A stretch of DNA of 64,000 bases from Serratia sarumanii (GCF_029962605.1 NZ_CP124750.1:1-64000), one strand, 5' to 3'. Numbered from the stretch's first letter, positions 38,082 to 48,701 are shown. Translations and numbers: made by a program. Notes: generated from the sequence alone by a model not told the origin.

Positions 38082-39548
38082 GTGACCCTGCTCGATGAAA
38101 CCCCGGATACCCGTTACCTGCAGCTGGCGGATACGCTGGCCGAGGCCATTCGCCGCGGCACGCTGCTGCCCGGCGACCGCTTGCCTTCGGTGCGGCGCTG
38201 TGCGCAAACCCATCGCGTCAGCATTAATACCGTGGTGTCGGCTTACCGCACGCTGGAGGATCGCGGGTTGATCGAAGCGCGGCCGCAATCGGGGTTTTAT
38301 GTCCGCAGCACGCTGCCGGCGCTGAAGATGGCCTCGGCGCCCAGCGGCCGCATCGAGCCGCCGGCGGACGACGTGCTGGCGCTGATCGATACTGTGTTCG
38401 CCGCCCAGCAGAATCCGGCCTTCACCAACATTGCGCTGGCCTGCCCGCAGACCAGCGATTTTTATCCCGGCGGCAAGCTGGGGCGCATGCTGTCCTCTCA
38501 GCTGCGCCGTCAACCGGATCTGATCGGACAGTATTCGTTGCCGCCCGGCAGCCTGCGGCTGCGTCAGCAGATCGCCCGCCGTTCGATGACGCTGGGCATG
38601 CTGCTGGAGCCGGGCGACGTGGTGCTGACCCACGGCTGCATGGAGGCGTTGCAGCTGGCGCTGCGCGTCACCACCAAACCGGGCGACTGCGTCGGGCTGG
38701 AGTCACCGACCTACTTCTACCTGCTGCCGCTGCTGGCCAGCCTGGGGCTGAAAGCGCTGGAAATCCCCACCGATCCGCAGCTGGGGCTGTCGCTGGACGC
38801 GCTGGAGCTGCTATTGAACGAGAAACGGCTGAACGCGGTGATTGCCATGCCCACGGTGCAAAACCCGCTGGGCTGCACCATGCCGCTGGCGGCGAAAAAG
38901 CGGCTGGCTCGGCTGATGAACGATCATCAGGTGCCGTTGATTGAAGACGGGCTGTATGCCGAGATTCAGTTCGGCGGCGCGCTGTCGCCGGCGGTGAAGG
39001 CGTTCGATCGCGACGGCTGGGTGCTGTTTTGCTCCAGCTTCACCAAAACGCTGGCGCCGGATTTTCGCGTCGGCTGGATCTGCGGCGGCCGCTTTCACGA
39101 GGCGTTGCGCAAGCTGAAGGCGGTGTCGTCGATGTCCGAGTCGCAGCTGCTGTCGGAAACGCTGGCGACCTTCCTGGAGAGCGGCGGTTACGATCACCAT
39201 TTGCGCAACCTGCGCAAGCGCTATGCGGCGCAGGTAGACGAGGCGCGGGCGCTGATCGCCCGGCATTTCCCGCGCGGCACGCTGGCCACGCAGCCGGCGG
39301 GCGGCTTCGTGTTTTGGGTTGAGTTCCCCCCCAACGTGGACAGCGTAGCGCTGTTCCACCAACTGCTGGAAGAGCAGATCTGTTTGACGCCGGGCACCCT
39401 GTATTCCCCCAGCGGGCGCTATCGCAACGCGCTGCGGCTCTCCTGTTGCTACCCGTTCAACGCGCGCTACACCCAGGCGTTGGCCCGGCTCGGCGCCAGA
39501 GCCTGCGAGATGAGCGGCCTGCCGCCCGGCATTGCGCAGGACGGGTAA
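38082..39548 (+). CDS. MocR-type regulator (GntR HTH fused to aminotransferase-like domain)
   Basis: 488-residue PLP-dependent transcription factor. Residues about 8-75 form a GntR winged helix (GDRLPSVRRCAQTHRVSINTV-type); residues about 110-475 resemble class I aminotransferases, with the PLP lysine in SFTKTLAPDFRVGW and NPLGCTMPL near the cofactor Asn. Start is GTG 38082 with GGAGAG 6 bases upstream. Likely controls the divergent exporter and itself through the inverted repeat between them. Signal unknown. Confidence 0.85.
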   Translation: MTLLDETPDTRYLQLADTLAEAIRRGTLLPGDRLPSVRRCAQTHRVSINTVVSAYRTLEDRGLIEARPQSGFYVRSTLPALKMASAPSGRIEPPADDVLALIDTVFAAQQNPAFTNIALACPQTSDFYPGGKLGRMLSSQLRRQPDLIGQYSLPPGSLRLRQQIARRSMTLGMLLEPGDVVLTHGCMEALQLALRVTTKPGDCVGLESPTYFYLLPLLASLGLKALEIPTDPQLGLSLDALELLLNEKRLNAVIAMPTVQNPLGCTMPLAAKKRLARLMNDHQVPLIEDGLYAEIQFGGALSPAVKAFDRDGWVLFCSSFTKTLAPDFRVGWICGGRFHEALRKLKAVSSMSESQLLSETLATFLESGGYDHHLRNLRKRYAAQVDEARALIARHFPRGTLATQPAGGFVFWVEFPPNVDSVALFHQLLEEQICLTPGTLYSPSGRYRNALRLSCCYPFNARYTQALARLGARACEMSGLPPGIAQDG

Positions 39549-39621
39549 CGGCGCGCGCCTTTTGCTACAATGCCGGTATCATTGATTAGCGTGCCATTTT
39601 GGGCACAACGGGCCAGAGACC

Positions 39622-39984
39622 ATGAAAGAGAAAGAAAAGGCAGAGATCAAGCGCCTGAGCGACCTGCTGGACGCCTTGAACCACAAAGACGCCACCGTGA
39701 TCCAACAGGGCAACCCTGAGTTGATTGCGCAGCACACCAAAGAGAAAGAGAAGCTGGCGACGGAGATCGAGCGCCTGAAAAACGTGCGCGGCGAGAAGCT
39801 GAGCGCCGAAGCGCAGAAGCTGAGCAAGCTGCCGTTCAGCCGCGAAATCACCAAGAAAGAGCAGGCCGACATGGGCGCGCTGAAGAAAAGCGCGCGCGGG
39901 CTGATCGTGGTGCATCCGATGACCGCGCTGGGCCGCGAGATGGGCCTGAAAGCGGTCACCGGTTACGCCAAGAAAGCGTTCTGA
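39622..39984 (+). CDS. yibL: YibL-family ribosome-associated protein (DUF2810)
   Basis: 120-residue basic, coiled-coil-rich protein, same length as E. coli YibL, with the conserved C-terminal part [18 protein letters not shown] and [17 protein letters not shown]. coli YibL co-purifies with ribosomes; function not established. It lies after mtlADR as in E. coli, although here the lysE/mocR pair stands between. Confidence 0.92.
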   Translation: MKEKEKAEIKRLSDLLDALNHKDATVIQQGNPELIAQHTKEKEKLATEIERLKNVRGEKLSAEAQKLSKLPFSREITKKEQADMGALKKSARGLIVVHPMTALGREMGLKAVTGYAKKAF

Positions 39985-39995
39985 ACCCCCGGGCG

Positions 39996-40775
39996 TCAGA
40001 CCTTGGTGGTGAAATACGCCTTGGTCTGATAGGGCACGGTGACCGTGTCCTGGCCCCGTAGCTCCTCTTCTTCCGCCACCAGCTGGCGCAATTGATCGAT
40101 AACCTGCTCCTGTTGCGGCTGCGGCAGCGCGGCGATAAAGCTGGTTGAACGCACCCGGTTGTAGATCACGTCCTCCATCGCGCCGCGGTGGCTCAACATA
40201 AAGACCTGCTCCTGCAGCGGTTCAAAGCCTTTGAACGGGAAGAACTTGCGCCATTCGCCGGTATAGAAACGCGGCGCATCGCCTTCGTGGCGATCGACGA
40301 TCTGATTCAGTTTACGCACCCAGCCGACGCGCGCATCGCGCATGTTCCACACCAGACCGAGTTTGCCGCCGGGTTTGAGAATGCGCCGGATCTCCGCCAG
40401 CGCCTGCGGCGTGGCGAACCAGTGGAAGGATTGGGCGCACACTACCGCATCGACCGACTCGTCCGGCAACGGGATCGCCTCGGCGGTGCCCGCCAGCGTT
40501 TTCACCTGCGGCAGCGCCGCCGACAGTTTTTCCAGCATTTGCGGCACCGGTTCGACGGCGATCGCCTGAGCGCCGGTTTCCAGCAGGCGCGGGGTGAACT
40601 TGCCGGTGCCGGCGCCGAGATCGATGACCGTCATGCCGGCGTGCAGGCCGATAGTCTCGCGCAGCCAAGCGGCGATTTCCGGCGGATAATCCGGCCGGCC
40701 TTTCATATAGCGATCGGCATTGGCCTGATAGCCCTCGGCGGCGGCGTGATGAATCGAATGGTTCGGGGTGGTCAT
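39996..40775 (-). CDS. Class I SAM-dependent methyltransferase
   Basis: 259-residue Rossmann-type methyltransferase (Methyltransf_11). SAM motif I is VIDLGAGTGKFTPRL at about residue 50, motif II AIAVEPVPQML, and the later ILKPGGKLGLVW is typical. The substrate is unknown. It converges on yibL with an 11-base gap. Upstream CAGGAG lies 9-14 bases before ATG. Confidence 0.8.
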   Translation of the reverse strand: MTTPNHSIHHAAAEGYQANADRYMKGRPDYPPEIAAWLRETIGLHAGMTVIDLGAGTGKFTPRLLETGAQAIAVEPVPQMLEKLSAALPQVKTLAGTAEAIPLPDESVDAVVCAQSFHWFATPQALAEIRRILKPGGKLGLVWNMRDARVGWVRKLNQIVDRHEGDAPRFYTGEWRKFFPFKGFEPLQEQVFMLSHRGAMEDVIYNRVRSTSFIAALPQPQQEQVIDQLRQLVAEEEELRGQDTVTVPYQTKAYFTTKV

Positions 40776-40876
40776 TACCTGGCTCCTGGCTGAAAAACAC
40801 GCGGCTACAGTATAGGCGGAAGAACAGGGTTAACGCGGCATTCGGCGCACGTTTTTCATCTTTTCCGCCCGCGCTT

Positions 40877-41548
40877 TCAACGGCCGAGCAGGCGGCGGTT
40901 GAAGTCCTCAAGGTGCCCTTCGGCAAGCCGCGTGAGCATGGTCTTGCTCCAGCTGGCGGAGAGGCCGGCGACCGCCAACAGGCGGCGATACTGTTCGGCG
41001 TCGAACGGCATATGCCAGGCGATGGCGATAGCTTCGGCCACCGACACGTCGCTGTTGCGCGCCGCCAGCGCCAGCGGACGATCGCCGCTGACCGCGCCCG
41101 GCGACACCACCCGATACAGCCAGCCGCAGCGGCCGCTTTGCTGCATCAGCACCGAAATGTCCTCGATGGCGAAGTGATAATTGAGCTTGAAGCACGGCGA
41201 GCGCGGCTGAGTGACCTGGATCAGCGCCTCGCCCCAGCGGAAGATGTCGCCCATAAACACATTGTGTTCGGTCAGCCCTTCGGTGGAGATATTCTCGCCG
41301 AAGGCCGGGGCGCAAAATTGCTCGGCCTGCGCCGGAAACTGCGCGCGCCAGTGGGCGTAATGCTCGCGCGGGTAGTGGCACAGCGCGCGGTCCGGCCCGC
41401 CGTGATAGCTTTTTTCCGCCTGCTCGTCGCCTTCCAGGCCGAGCGGCGTGAGCCGGATGGCGCCATCCACCTGGCGTTTGGCGATGGCGCTGGGGCGCCC
41501 GCCTTCATAGGGTTGGATGCTGCCGATGTAAACGTCTGGGTGATGCAT
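40877..41548 (-). CDS. yiiM: MOSC-domain protein YiiM (6-hydroxylaminopurine detoxification)
   Basis: 223-residue MOSC protein, very similar to E. coli YiiM (224 residues), a molybdenum-cofactor enzyme that reduces N-hydroxylated compounds such as 6-N-hydroxylaminopurine. Key pieces: LGLEGDEQAEKSYHGGPDRALCHYP-type N-terminus, GENISTEGLTE, and the Mo-ligand Cys in SPCFKLNYHF. ATG 41548 is preferred; a longer frame upstream has no homology. In E. coli yiiM also lies close to sodA. Confidence 0.92.
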   Translation of the reverse strand: MHHPDVYIGSIQPYEGGRPSAIAKRQVDGAIRLTPLGLEGDEQAEKSYHGGPDRALCHYPREHYAHWRAQFPAQAEQFCAPAFGENISTEGLTEHNVFMGDIFRWGEALIQVTQPRSPCFKLNYHFAIEDISVLMQQSGRCGWLYRVVSPGAVSGDRPLALAARNSDVSVAEAIAIAWHMPFDAEQYRRLLAVAGLSASWSKTMLTRLAEGHLEDFNRRLLGR

Positions 41549-41609
41549 GTGCGCCTCCGTGTCTCGCGTCGAAGGCTCAGCATAGCCTGAGTTGCGCCGG
41601 GGGGACATA

Positions 41610-41637
41610 ACAACCCGCCCGAAAATCCTCGGGCGGG
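41610..41637 (-). terminator. Terminator-like hairpin after the chemoreceptor gene
   Basis: Arms CCCGCCCGA and TCGGGCGGG (41614-41622 and 41629-41637) followed on the minus strand by TTGTT, just after the stop of the methyl-accepting protein. Confidence 0.6.
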
Positions 41638-41647
41638 CGGCGGGGCG

Positions 41648-43576
41648 TCAGAAGGTGGTCCAGTTCTCTTCCGCTGCAGCGTTGGCGGCCGCGGGTTTTA
41701 CCGCCGGCGCTTTCGGCGCGGCGGCTTTCACGGCGGCGGGTTCGGTCTGCTCCGCCAAACGGAACACCGAGACGCTCTGCAGCAGCATGTCGGCCTGTTC
41801 TTCCAGCGAATCGGCGGCGGCGGCGGACTCTTCCACCAGCGCGGCGTTCTGCTGGGTGGTGTGGTCCATCTCGACGATCGCCTGGCCAATCTGGGCGATG
41901 CCACGCGTCTGCTCATCGGAAGCGGCGGCGATTTCAGCCATGATGTCGCGCACGTGGGTGACCGAGCGGACGATCTGTTCCATGGTGTTGCCGGTGCTTT
42001 CCACCAGTTCGGTGCCGGTTTTCACCCGGCTGACCGATTCGGCGATCAGCCCTTCGATCTCCTTGGCCGCCTGGGCGCTGCGGCTCGCCAGGCTGCGCAC
42101 TTCGCTGGCGACCACCGAGAAGCCGCGGCCCTGTTCGCCGGCGCGTGCCGCTTCCACCGCGGCGTTGAGCGCCAAGATATTGGTTTGAAAGGCAATGCCG
42201 TTGATCAGGGTGGTAATTTCGGCGATACGCTGCGAACTGCTGGAAATATCGCGCATGGTGCTGACCACGTTTTCCACCAGCTTGCCGCCCTGCTGCGCGG
42301 TCTGCGAGGCGTCGGTGGCCAGCTGATTGGCGTGATGGGCGTTGTCGGCGTTCTGTTTCACCGTGGCGGTCAGCTGTTCCATGCTGGCGGCGGTTTCCTC
42401 GACCGCCGCCGCCTGCTGTTCGGTGCGTGAGGAGAGGTCGGTGTTGCCGGCGGCGATTTCCGCCGAGGCGGTGGAGACCTGGCTGACCCCCATCTGGATC
42501 TTCTCAATCATGGTGCGCAGGTTTTGGCTCATCGCCGCCACCGCGTTCAGCAGCTGCCCCAACTCGTCGCGCCGGGTGCTGGTCTGCGCCTGGCGCAGGT
42601 CGCCGCTGGCGATGCGTTCCGCCATGGCCAGCGTGCTGTGCAGCGGACGGGTGATCTGCAGGGTGATGCGCCAGGCGATAAGCACCCCGGCGATGATGGC
42701 GATCAGCGTGGTGATGCCCATCTGCAGCTGCGCGAGATTGATATCATTGTGGGTCTGCGCCAGCTCGTCCTGCATAAAGGCGTTCACCAGCATGCCGATC
42801 GCCTGCGCGCGTTCGCCGAGCCGCCGGCTGATTTGCTGTTCGTGCTCATAGGCCGGCAGGTAGGCCGCGATGCGGTTTTTGTAATCGTCCAGCGCGGCCA
42901 GCAGCGGTTGCAGCTGCGGGCGCTGCGCGTCGCTGACCCGGCGGCTCAAGGCATTGGCCGCGTCGCGCGCATCGTCGATGGCCGCCATCAGCGGGGCTTC
43001 GGTTTCCTTGTTCAGGCTCAGCAGCAGGCCGCGCGCGCCGTAGCGCACCTGGGTCAGCTTCTGGTTCAGCTGGATGAAGGCCAACTGCAGATCGCCGTTG
43101 GTCAGCTGGCGCTCCACCTGGCTCAGGCTGGCCTGCACTTCCGACATGTTCCAGCTCTGGCGCACCGCGTCTTTCGCCGTGACCGCCTGTTCAAACTCTT
43201 TTTGCTGCTGCTGATATTCCCCGATCAGCGTCACCAGACGCTGCAGATCCTTGCGGCTTTGGGCGTCCCAGTCCAGCGCCTGCCCGTGGTCTATCAGTTT
43301 GACGGCGTTTTCAATATTGGCGCGGTTGTTCTGAATATACTCCGGCCGGTAGGTTTGGCCGTACATGGCGCGGTTGTATTTGGCCTGGTTGATCTCTTCG
43401 TTCAGCCGGTTGCTGAAGTCGATGCGATCGGCGCGTGATTCGATGATATGCAGATATTGCGCCCCGGTGCCGGCGATGATGACCGCCAACAGCAGCAACA
43501 GTGCGAAGCCGAGACCGAGCTTTTTACCTACGGTGAGATGAGTGAACTTTCCTGCCAATGCTTGCAATGCCGCCAT
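41648..43576 (-). CDS. Methyl-accepting chemotaxis protein
   Basis: 642-residue inner-membrane chemoreceptor. First membrane segment at residues about 19-40, periplasmic sensor of about 240 residues predicted all-helical (HBM-like by length), second segment near 285-305, then HAMP (ITRPLHSTLAMAERIASGDL) and the signalling domain with the conserved hairpin tip EITTLINGIAFQTNILALNA. It ends NWTTF, the CheR/CheB-tethering pentapeptide of high-abundance receptors. Driven by a sigma-28 promoter just upstream. Ligand unknown. Confidence 0.93.
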   Translation of the reverse strand: MAALQALAGKFTHLTVGKKLGLGFALLLLLAVIIAGTGAQYLHIIESRADRIDFSNRLNEEINQAKYNRAMYGQTYRPEYIQNNRANIENAVKLIDHGQALDWDAQSRKDLQRLVTLIGEYQQQQKEFEQAVTAKDAVRQSWNMSEVQASLSQVERQLTNGDLQLAFIQLNQKLTQVRYGARGLLLSLNKETEAPLMAAIDDARDAANALSRRVSDAQRPQLQPLLAALDDYKNRIAAYLPAYEHEQQISRRLGERAQAIGMLVNAFMQDELAQTHNDINLAQLQMGITTLIAIIAGVLIAWRITLQITRPLHSTLAMAERIASGDLRQAQTSTRRDELGQLLNAVAAMSQNLRTMIEKIQMGVSQVSTASAEIAAGNTDLSSRTEQQAAAVEETAASMEQLTATVKQNADNAHHANQLATDASQTAQQGGKLVENVVSTMRDISSSSQRIAEITTLINGIAFQTNILALNAAVEAARAGEQGRGFSVVASEVRSLASRSAQAAKEIEGLIAESVSRVKTGTELVESTGNTMEQIVRSVTHVRDIMAEIAAASDEQTRGIAQIGQAIVEMDHTTQQNAALVEESAAAADSLEEQADMLLQSVSVFRLAEQTEPAAVKAAAPKAPAVKPAAANAAAEENWTTF

Positions 43577-43616
43577 AGCGTTTTTTCCTTCTCCGGGCGA
43601 ACGTCAATTGAACAAA

Positions 43617-43643
43617 CCATCGGCAAGACGTGGTCAAACTTTA
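43617..43643 (-). promoter_or_regulatory. Sigma-28 (FliA) flagellar promoter of the chemoreceptor
   Basis: On the minus strand TAAAGTTT, an 11-base spacer and GCCGATGG match the FliA consensus TAAAGTTT-N11-GCCGATAA in 14 of 16 positions, 40 bases before the gene start. Confidence 0.88.
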
Positions 43644-43655
43644 GCGGATTTCAGG

Positions 43656-43681
43656 CAAAAAAATACCCGCCGGTGGCGGGC
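43656..43681 (-). terminator. Intrinsic terminator of sodA
   Basis: On the minus strand CCCGCC-ACC-GGCGGG is followed by TATTTTTTT, 22 bases after the sodA stop and upstream of the chemoreceptor promoter, so the two genes are separate units. Confidence 0.85.
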
Positions 43682-43702
43682 ATCTGCATCAACGGGGGCG
43701 AA

Positions 43703-44323
43703 TTACTTCTTCGCGGCGAAGCGTGCGGCGGCTTCATCCCAGTTGACCACGTTCCAGAACGCCTTGATGTAGTCAGGACGTTTGTTCTGATATTTCAGGT
43801 AGTAAGCGTGTTCCCACACGTCCAGGCCGATGATTGGGAAACCGGAAGCGCCGGCGACCGCTTCGCCCATCAGCGGGCTGTCCTGGTTAGCGGTAGACAC
43901 CACGGCCAGTTTGCCGTCTTTCAGCACCAGCCAGGCCCAACCGGAACCGAAGCGGGTGGCTGCAGCTTTCTCGAACTCTTCCTGGAATTTCTCAACGCTG
44001 CCGAAATCGCGCTCGATGGCCGCTTTCAGATCGCCGCCCAGCGTGGTGCCGGTTTTCAGGTTTTTCCAGAAGAAGCTGTGGTTGGCGTGGCCGCCGGCGT
44101 TGTTGCGCATGAAGGTGCGTTTGTCGGCAGGCACTTTATCCAGATCCTGGATCAGCTCTTCAACGCTGTATTTGGCCAGCTCAGGGTAGGCTTCCAGCAC
44201 GGTGTTGGCGTTGTTGACGTAGGTCTGATGGTGTTTGGTGTGATGGATTTCCATCGTCTGCTTGTCGAAATGCGGTTCCAGTGCGTCGTAAGCGTACGGC
44301 AGGGATGGCAGTGAATAACTCAT
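43703..44323 (-). CDS. sodA: Superoxide dismutase [Mn]
   Basis: 206-residue manganese superoxide dismutase. Metal ligands: His27 in MEIHHTKHH, His in [10 protein letters not shown], and Asp/His in [12 protein letters not shown]; Gln in the QDSPLMG region and GSGWAWL are typical of the Mn enzyme family. Length equals E. coli SodA. ATG 44323 is preferred to upstream starts. A Fur-box-like sequence lies about 80 bases upstream, matching the iron control of sodA known in E. coli. Confidence 0.97.
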   Translation of the reverse strand: MSYSLPSLPYAYDALEPHFDKQTMEIHHTKHHQTYVNNANTVLEAYPELAKYSVEELIQDLDKVPADKRTFMRNNAGGHANHSFFWKNLKTGTTLGGDLKAAIERDFGSVEKFQEEFEKAAATRFGSGWAWLVLKDGKLAVVSTANQDSPLMGEAVAGASGFPIIGLDVWEHAYYLKYQNKRPDYIKAFWNVVNWDEAAARFAAKK

Positions 44324-44401
44324 AATCATCATCTCCAGTGGTGTATGGGCGGCGCAAAGCGTGAGCACCGCGTAAGCAGTCGGATCATTATAGTTAATTA
44401 A

Positions 44402-44425
44402 ATGATATTGAAAATGATTATCAAT
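44402..44425 (-). promoter_or_regulatory. Fur-box-like site upstream of sodA
   Basis: The minus strand reads ATTGATAATCATTTTCA, matching most of the Fur consensus GATAATGATAATCATTATC (ATGATAATCATT core in 11 of 12). It lies about 80 bases before the sodA start, in the A/T-rich patch of the 415-base sodA/fdoG divergent region. Confidence 0.7.
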
Positions 44426-44610
44426 GCCCTGTGAACTGTGTGGTTAACGATCAAATCGCTGCGCTAACCTACTGATAGAAGAAGGGGCGGATGGCTGCGT
44501 GAAGCCGTCGCCCCGGCGCGCGGGTTACTCTCTATACTGTAGGGAGCGCCAACGCCGAAATGTATCGAAATGTGCCAAAGCGTTCACTGAATGAGCACGA
44601 GTGTGTAACA

Positions 44611-44629
44611 ACCACAAGCACGCTGTGGT
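44611..44629. promoter_or_regulatory. Inverted repeat in the putative fdoG promoter
   Basis: ACCACA and TGTGGT are perfect 6-bp arms with a 7-base spacer, overlapping the -10-like TAATAT (44629-44634). It may be a regulator site for fdoGHI or chance. Confidence 0.3.
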
Positions 44630-44738
44630 AATATGGCCGGCGTTCGTAGCAAGCATAACAACAGTGACATTCGCGTTTGCCGCGCTAGCGGGCAGGCGCC
44701 TTTGAACAATGTGACAATCGAGAGTAAAGGAGACCCCC

Positions 44739-47700
44739 ATGCAGGTCAGCAGAAGGCAGTTCTTTAAGATCTGCGCTGGCGGTATGGCAGGAACGACGGT
44801 GGCCGCGCTGGGCTTTGCCCCCGAAGTGGCGTTGGCGGAAACCCGGCAGTACAAACTGCTGCGCGCCCGCGAGACCCGTAATACCTGTACGTATTGTTCC
44901 GTCGGCTGTGGGCTGTTGATGTACAGCCTTGGTGATGGCGCCAAAAACGCCAAAGAAAGCATTTTCCATATCGAAGGGGATCCGGATCATCCGGTAAACC
45001 GCGGCGCGCTTTGCCCGAAAGGCGCCGGCCTGGTTGACTTCATCCACAGCGAAAGCCGCCTCAAGTACCCGGAATACCGGGCGCCAGGATCGGACAAATG
45101 GCAACGCATCAGCTGGGACGACGCCTTTACCCGCATCGCCAAGCTGGTGAAAGAAGACCGCGACGCCAACTTCATCAAAACCAACGATCAGGGCGTTACC
45201 GTCAACCGTTGGCTGACCACCGGCATGCTGTGCGCCTCGGCCGCCAGCAACGAAACCGGTTTTCTGTCGCAAAAATTTAGTCGCGCTCTCGGCATGCTTG
45301 CCGTAGACAACCAGGCGCGTGTCTGACACGGACCAACGGTAGCAAGTCTTGCTCCAACATTTGGTCGCGGTGCGATGACCAACCACTGGGTTGATATCAA
45401 GAACGCGAATTTGATTATCGTCATGGGCGGTAATGCGGCGGAAGCGCATCCGGTGGGGTTCCGCTGGGCGATGGAAGCCAAAATACACAACAATGCCAAG
45501 CTGATCGTGATCGATCCGCGCTTTACCCGAACCGCATCGGTGGCGGACTTCTACACGCCGATCCGCTCCGGGACCGACATCGCTTTCCTGTCGGGCGTGT
45601 TGCTGTATCTGATGACCAACAACAAGTTCAACCGCGAGTACGTCGAGGCCTACACCAACGCCAGCCTGCTGGTGCGGGAAGATTTTGCCTTCGAAGACGG
45701 CTTGTTCAGCGGCTACGACGCGGAAAACCGCAAGTACGACAAAACCACCTGGAACTACCAGTTCGACGAGAACGGCTTCGCCAAGCGCGACGTCACGCTG
45801 CAGGATCCGCGCTGCGTGTGGAACATGCTGAAACAGCACGTGAGCCGCTACACGCCTGACGTGGTGACCAACATCTGCGGCACGCCGAAGGACGATTTCC
45901 TCAAGGTGTGCGAATACATCGCCGAAACCTGCGTCGCGGATAAAACCGCTTCGTTCCTGTACGCCCTGGGCTGGACTCAGCACTCGGTCGGCGCGCAGAA
46001 CATCCGCACCATGGCGATGATCCAACTGCTGCTCGGCAATATGGGCATGGCGGGCGGCGGCGTCAACGCGCTGCGCGGCCACTCCAACATTCAGGGTCTG
46101 ACCGATCTCGGCCTGCTGTCGCAGAGCCTGCCGGGCTACCTGACGCTGCCGTCGGAGAAACAGACCGATCTCGAGACCTACCTGAAGGCCAACACGCCGA
46201 AGGCGCTGCTGCCGGGCCAGGTTAACTACTGGGGTAACTACCCGAAATTCTTCGTCAGCATGATGAAGACCTTCTACGGCGACAAGGCGCAGAAGGACAA
46301 CAGCTGGGGCTTTGACTGGTTGCCGAAGTGGGACAAAGGCTACGACGTGCTGCAGTACTTCGAGATGATGGCGCAGGGCAAGGTCAACGGCTACTTCTGC
46401 CAGGGCTTTAACCCGGTGGCGTCGTTCCCGAACAAAAACAAGGTGGTGGCTTCGCTGTCCAAGCTGAAGTTCCTGGTGACCATCGATCCGTTGAACACCG
46501 AGACCTCCAACTTCTGGCAGAACCACGGCGAGTTCAACGAGGTGGATCCTGCGCAGATCCAGACCGAAGTGTTCCGCCTGCCGTCCACCTGCTTCGCCGA
46601 AGAGAACGGCTCGATCGTCAACTCCGGCCGCTGGCTGCAGTGGCACTGGAAAGGCGCGGACGCCCCGGGCGAAGCGCTGAACGACGGCGAGATCCTGGCG
46701 GGCATTTTCAGCCGCCTGCGCGAGATGTATGCGCGCGACGGCGGTGCGGTGCCGGAACAGGTGCTGAACATGACCTGGGACTACCTGACGCCGGACAACC
46801 CGGCGCCGGAAGAGGTGGCGCAGGAAAACAACGGCAAGGCGCTGGCGGATCTGCTGGATGCCGACGGCAAGGTGCTGGTGAAAAAAGGCGAGCTGCTCAG
46901 CTCGTTCGCGCAGCTGCGCGACGACGGCACCACCGCCAGCGGCTGCTGGATCTTCGCCGGCAGCTGGACGCCGGCCGGCAACCAGATGGCGCGGCGCGAC
47001 AACGCCGATCCGTCCGGCCTCGGCAATACGCTGGGCTGGGCCTGGGCATGGCCGCTCAACCGCCGCATCCTGTATAACCGCGCCTCGGCGGATCCGCAGG
47101 GTAAACCGTGGGATCCGAAACGCCAGCTGCTGGAGTGGGACGGCGCCAAGTGGGTCGGGGCCGATATCCCGGACTACAGCACCGCCGCGCCGGGCAGCGA
47201 CGTCGGGCCGTTCATCATGCAGCCGGAAGGCATGGGCCGCCTGTTCGCCACCGACAAGATGGCGGAAGGGCCGTTCCCTGAACACTACGAGCCGTTCGAA
47301 ACGCCGCTCGGCACCAACCCGCTGCACCCGAACGTGGTGTCCAACCCGGCGGCGCGCGTGTTCAAGGACGATCTGGCGGCGATGGGCAAATCCGACAAGT
47401 TCCCGTACGTCGGCACCACCTATCGTCTGACCGAGCACTTCCACTACTGGACCAAGCACGCGTTGCTGAACGCCATCGCGCAGCCTGAGCAGTTTGTGGA
47501 GATCGGCGAGAAGCTGGCGGAGAAAAAAGGCATCAAGCACGGCGATACCGTGAAGGTCAGCTCCAACCGCGGCTACATCAAGGCCAAGGCGGTGGTGACC
47601 AAGCGTATTCGCACGCTGCAGGTGCACGGCCAGGAAGTCGACACCATCGGCATCCCGATCCACTGGGGTTACGAAGGGGTGGCGAAGAAAGGCTTTATCG

Positions 47701-47786
47701 CCAACACGCTGACGCCGTTCGTCGGCGACGCCAATACGCAAACGCCGGAGTTCAAGGCGTTCCTGGTCAACGTGGAAAAGGTGTAA
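44739..47786 (+). CDS. fdoG: Formate dehydrogenase-O major subunit (selenoprotein)
   Basis: Periplasm-facing molybdopterin catalytic subunit of the respiratory formate dehydrogenase. It begins with a twin-arginine signal (SRRQFFKICAGG), then a [4Fe-4S] site CTYCSVGC, then the MGD-binding body. The reading frame contains TGA at 45324-45326, codon 196, the same position as selenocysteine 196 in E. coli FdoG; it is followed by HGPTVASL and a SECIS-like hairpin, so this is one 1015-residue protein and not a pseudogene. fdoH, fdoI and fdhE follow immediately. Confidence 0.96.
45324..45368 (+). promoter_or_regulatory. Selenocysteine UGA and bacterial SECIS hairpin in fdoG
   Basis: UGACACGG begins the element as in E. 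coli fdhF/fdnG. A stem can form between CCAACG/GG and its 3' partner, with the apical hairpin AGCAAG-UC-UUGCU (45341-45353) whose GUCU loop portion is the expected SelB contact. Confidence 0.85.
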
Positions 47787-47798
47787 CGGAGACGAATT

Positions 47799-48701
47799 AT
47801 GGCCATGCAATCTCAAGACATCATTCGTAAATCCGCCACCAATGGTTTCACGCCGGCGCCGCGCGCCCGTGACCACCAGGAAGAAGTGGCCAAACTGATC
47901 GATGTCACCACCTGTATCGGCTGCAAGGCCTGTCAGGTGGCCTGTTCCGAATGGAACGACATCCGCGACGAAGTGGGGCACAACGTCGGGGTGTACGATA
48001 ATCCCGCCGATCTGACCGCCAAGTCGTGGACGGTGATGCGCTTCTCCGAGGTGGAGGAAAACGGCAAGCTGGAATGGCTGATCCGCAAGGATGGCTGCAT
48101 GCACTGCGCCGATCCGGGCTGCCTGAAGGCCTGCCCGTCGGAAGGCGCGATCATTCAGTACGCCAACGGCATCGTCGACTTCCAGTCCGAGCACTGCATC
48201 GGCTGCGGCTACTGCATCGCCGGCTGCCCGTTCGACGTGCCGCGCATGAACAAGGACGACAACCGGGTGTACAAGTGCACCCTGTGCGTCGACCGCGTGG
48301 ACGTCGGCCAGGAACCGGCCTGCGTGAAAACCTGCCCGACCGGCGCCATTCACTTCGGCACCAAGGAAGCGATGAAGCAGGTGGCGGCGGATCGCGTCAG
48401 CGAGCTGAACACCCGCGGCTACCAGAACGCCGGTCTGTACGATCCGGCGGGGGTGGGCGGCACGCACGTGATGTACGTGCTGCACCACGCCGACAAACCG
48501 CAGCTGTACCACGGTTTGCCGGACAACCCGAGCATCAGCCCGGCGGTGACCTTCTGGAAGGGCGTGTGGAAACCCCTGGCGGCCATCGGCTTTGCCGCCA
48601 CCTTCGCGGCCAGCGTGTTCCACTATGTCGGCGTCGGGCCTAACCGCGTCGAAGATGAGGACGAGCACGACGAGTCGCACGACGAGGAGACGCGCAAATG
48701 A
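47799..48701 (+). CDS. fdoH: Formate dehydrogenase-O iron-sulfur subunit
   Basis: 300-residue electron-transfer subunit with four ferredoxin-like cysteine clusters: [35 protein letters not shown] and CTLCVD...CVKTC. A C-terminal membrane anchor (about residues 255-278, [19 protein letters not shown]) precedes an acidic tail. It passes electrons from FdoG to the cytochrome FdoI. Starts 12 bases after fdoG and overlaps fdoI by 4 bases (ATGA). Confidence 0.96.
   Translation: MAMQSQDIIRKSATNGFTPAPRARDHQEEVAKLIDVTTCIGCKACQVACSEWNDIRDEVGHNVGVYDNPADLTAKSWTVMRFSEVEENGKLEWLIRKDGCMHCADPGCLKACPSEGAIIQYANGIVDFQSEHCIGCGYCIAGCPFDVPRMNKDDNRVYKCTLCVDRVDVGQEPACVKTCPTGAIHFGTKEAMKQVAADRVSELNTRGYQNAGLYDPAGVGGTHVMYVLHHADKPQLYHGLPDNPSISPAVTFWKGVWKPLAAIGFAATFAASVFHYVGVGPNRVEDEDEHDESHDEETRK

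Noticed and set aside
44560..44580. CGAAATGT direct repeat upstream of fdoG
   Set aside because: Two short copies only, no relation to promoter elements; likely chance.
45324..45326. In-frame TGA suggesting that fdoG is broken
   Set aside because: The codon is position 196, the known selenocysteine of FdoG, followed by a SECIS-like hairpin, and selA and selB are present.
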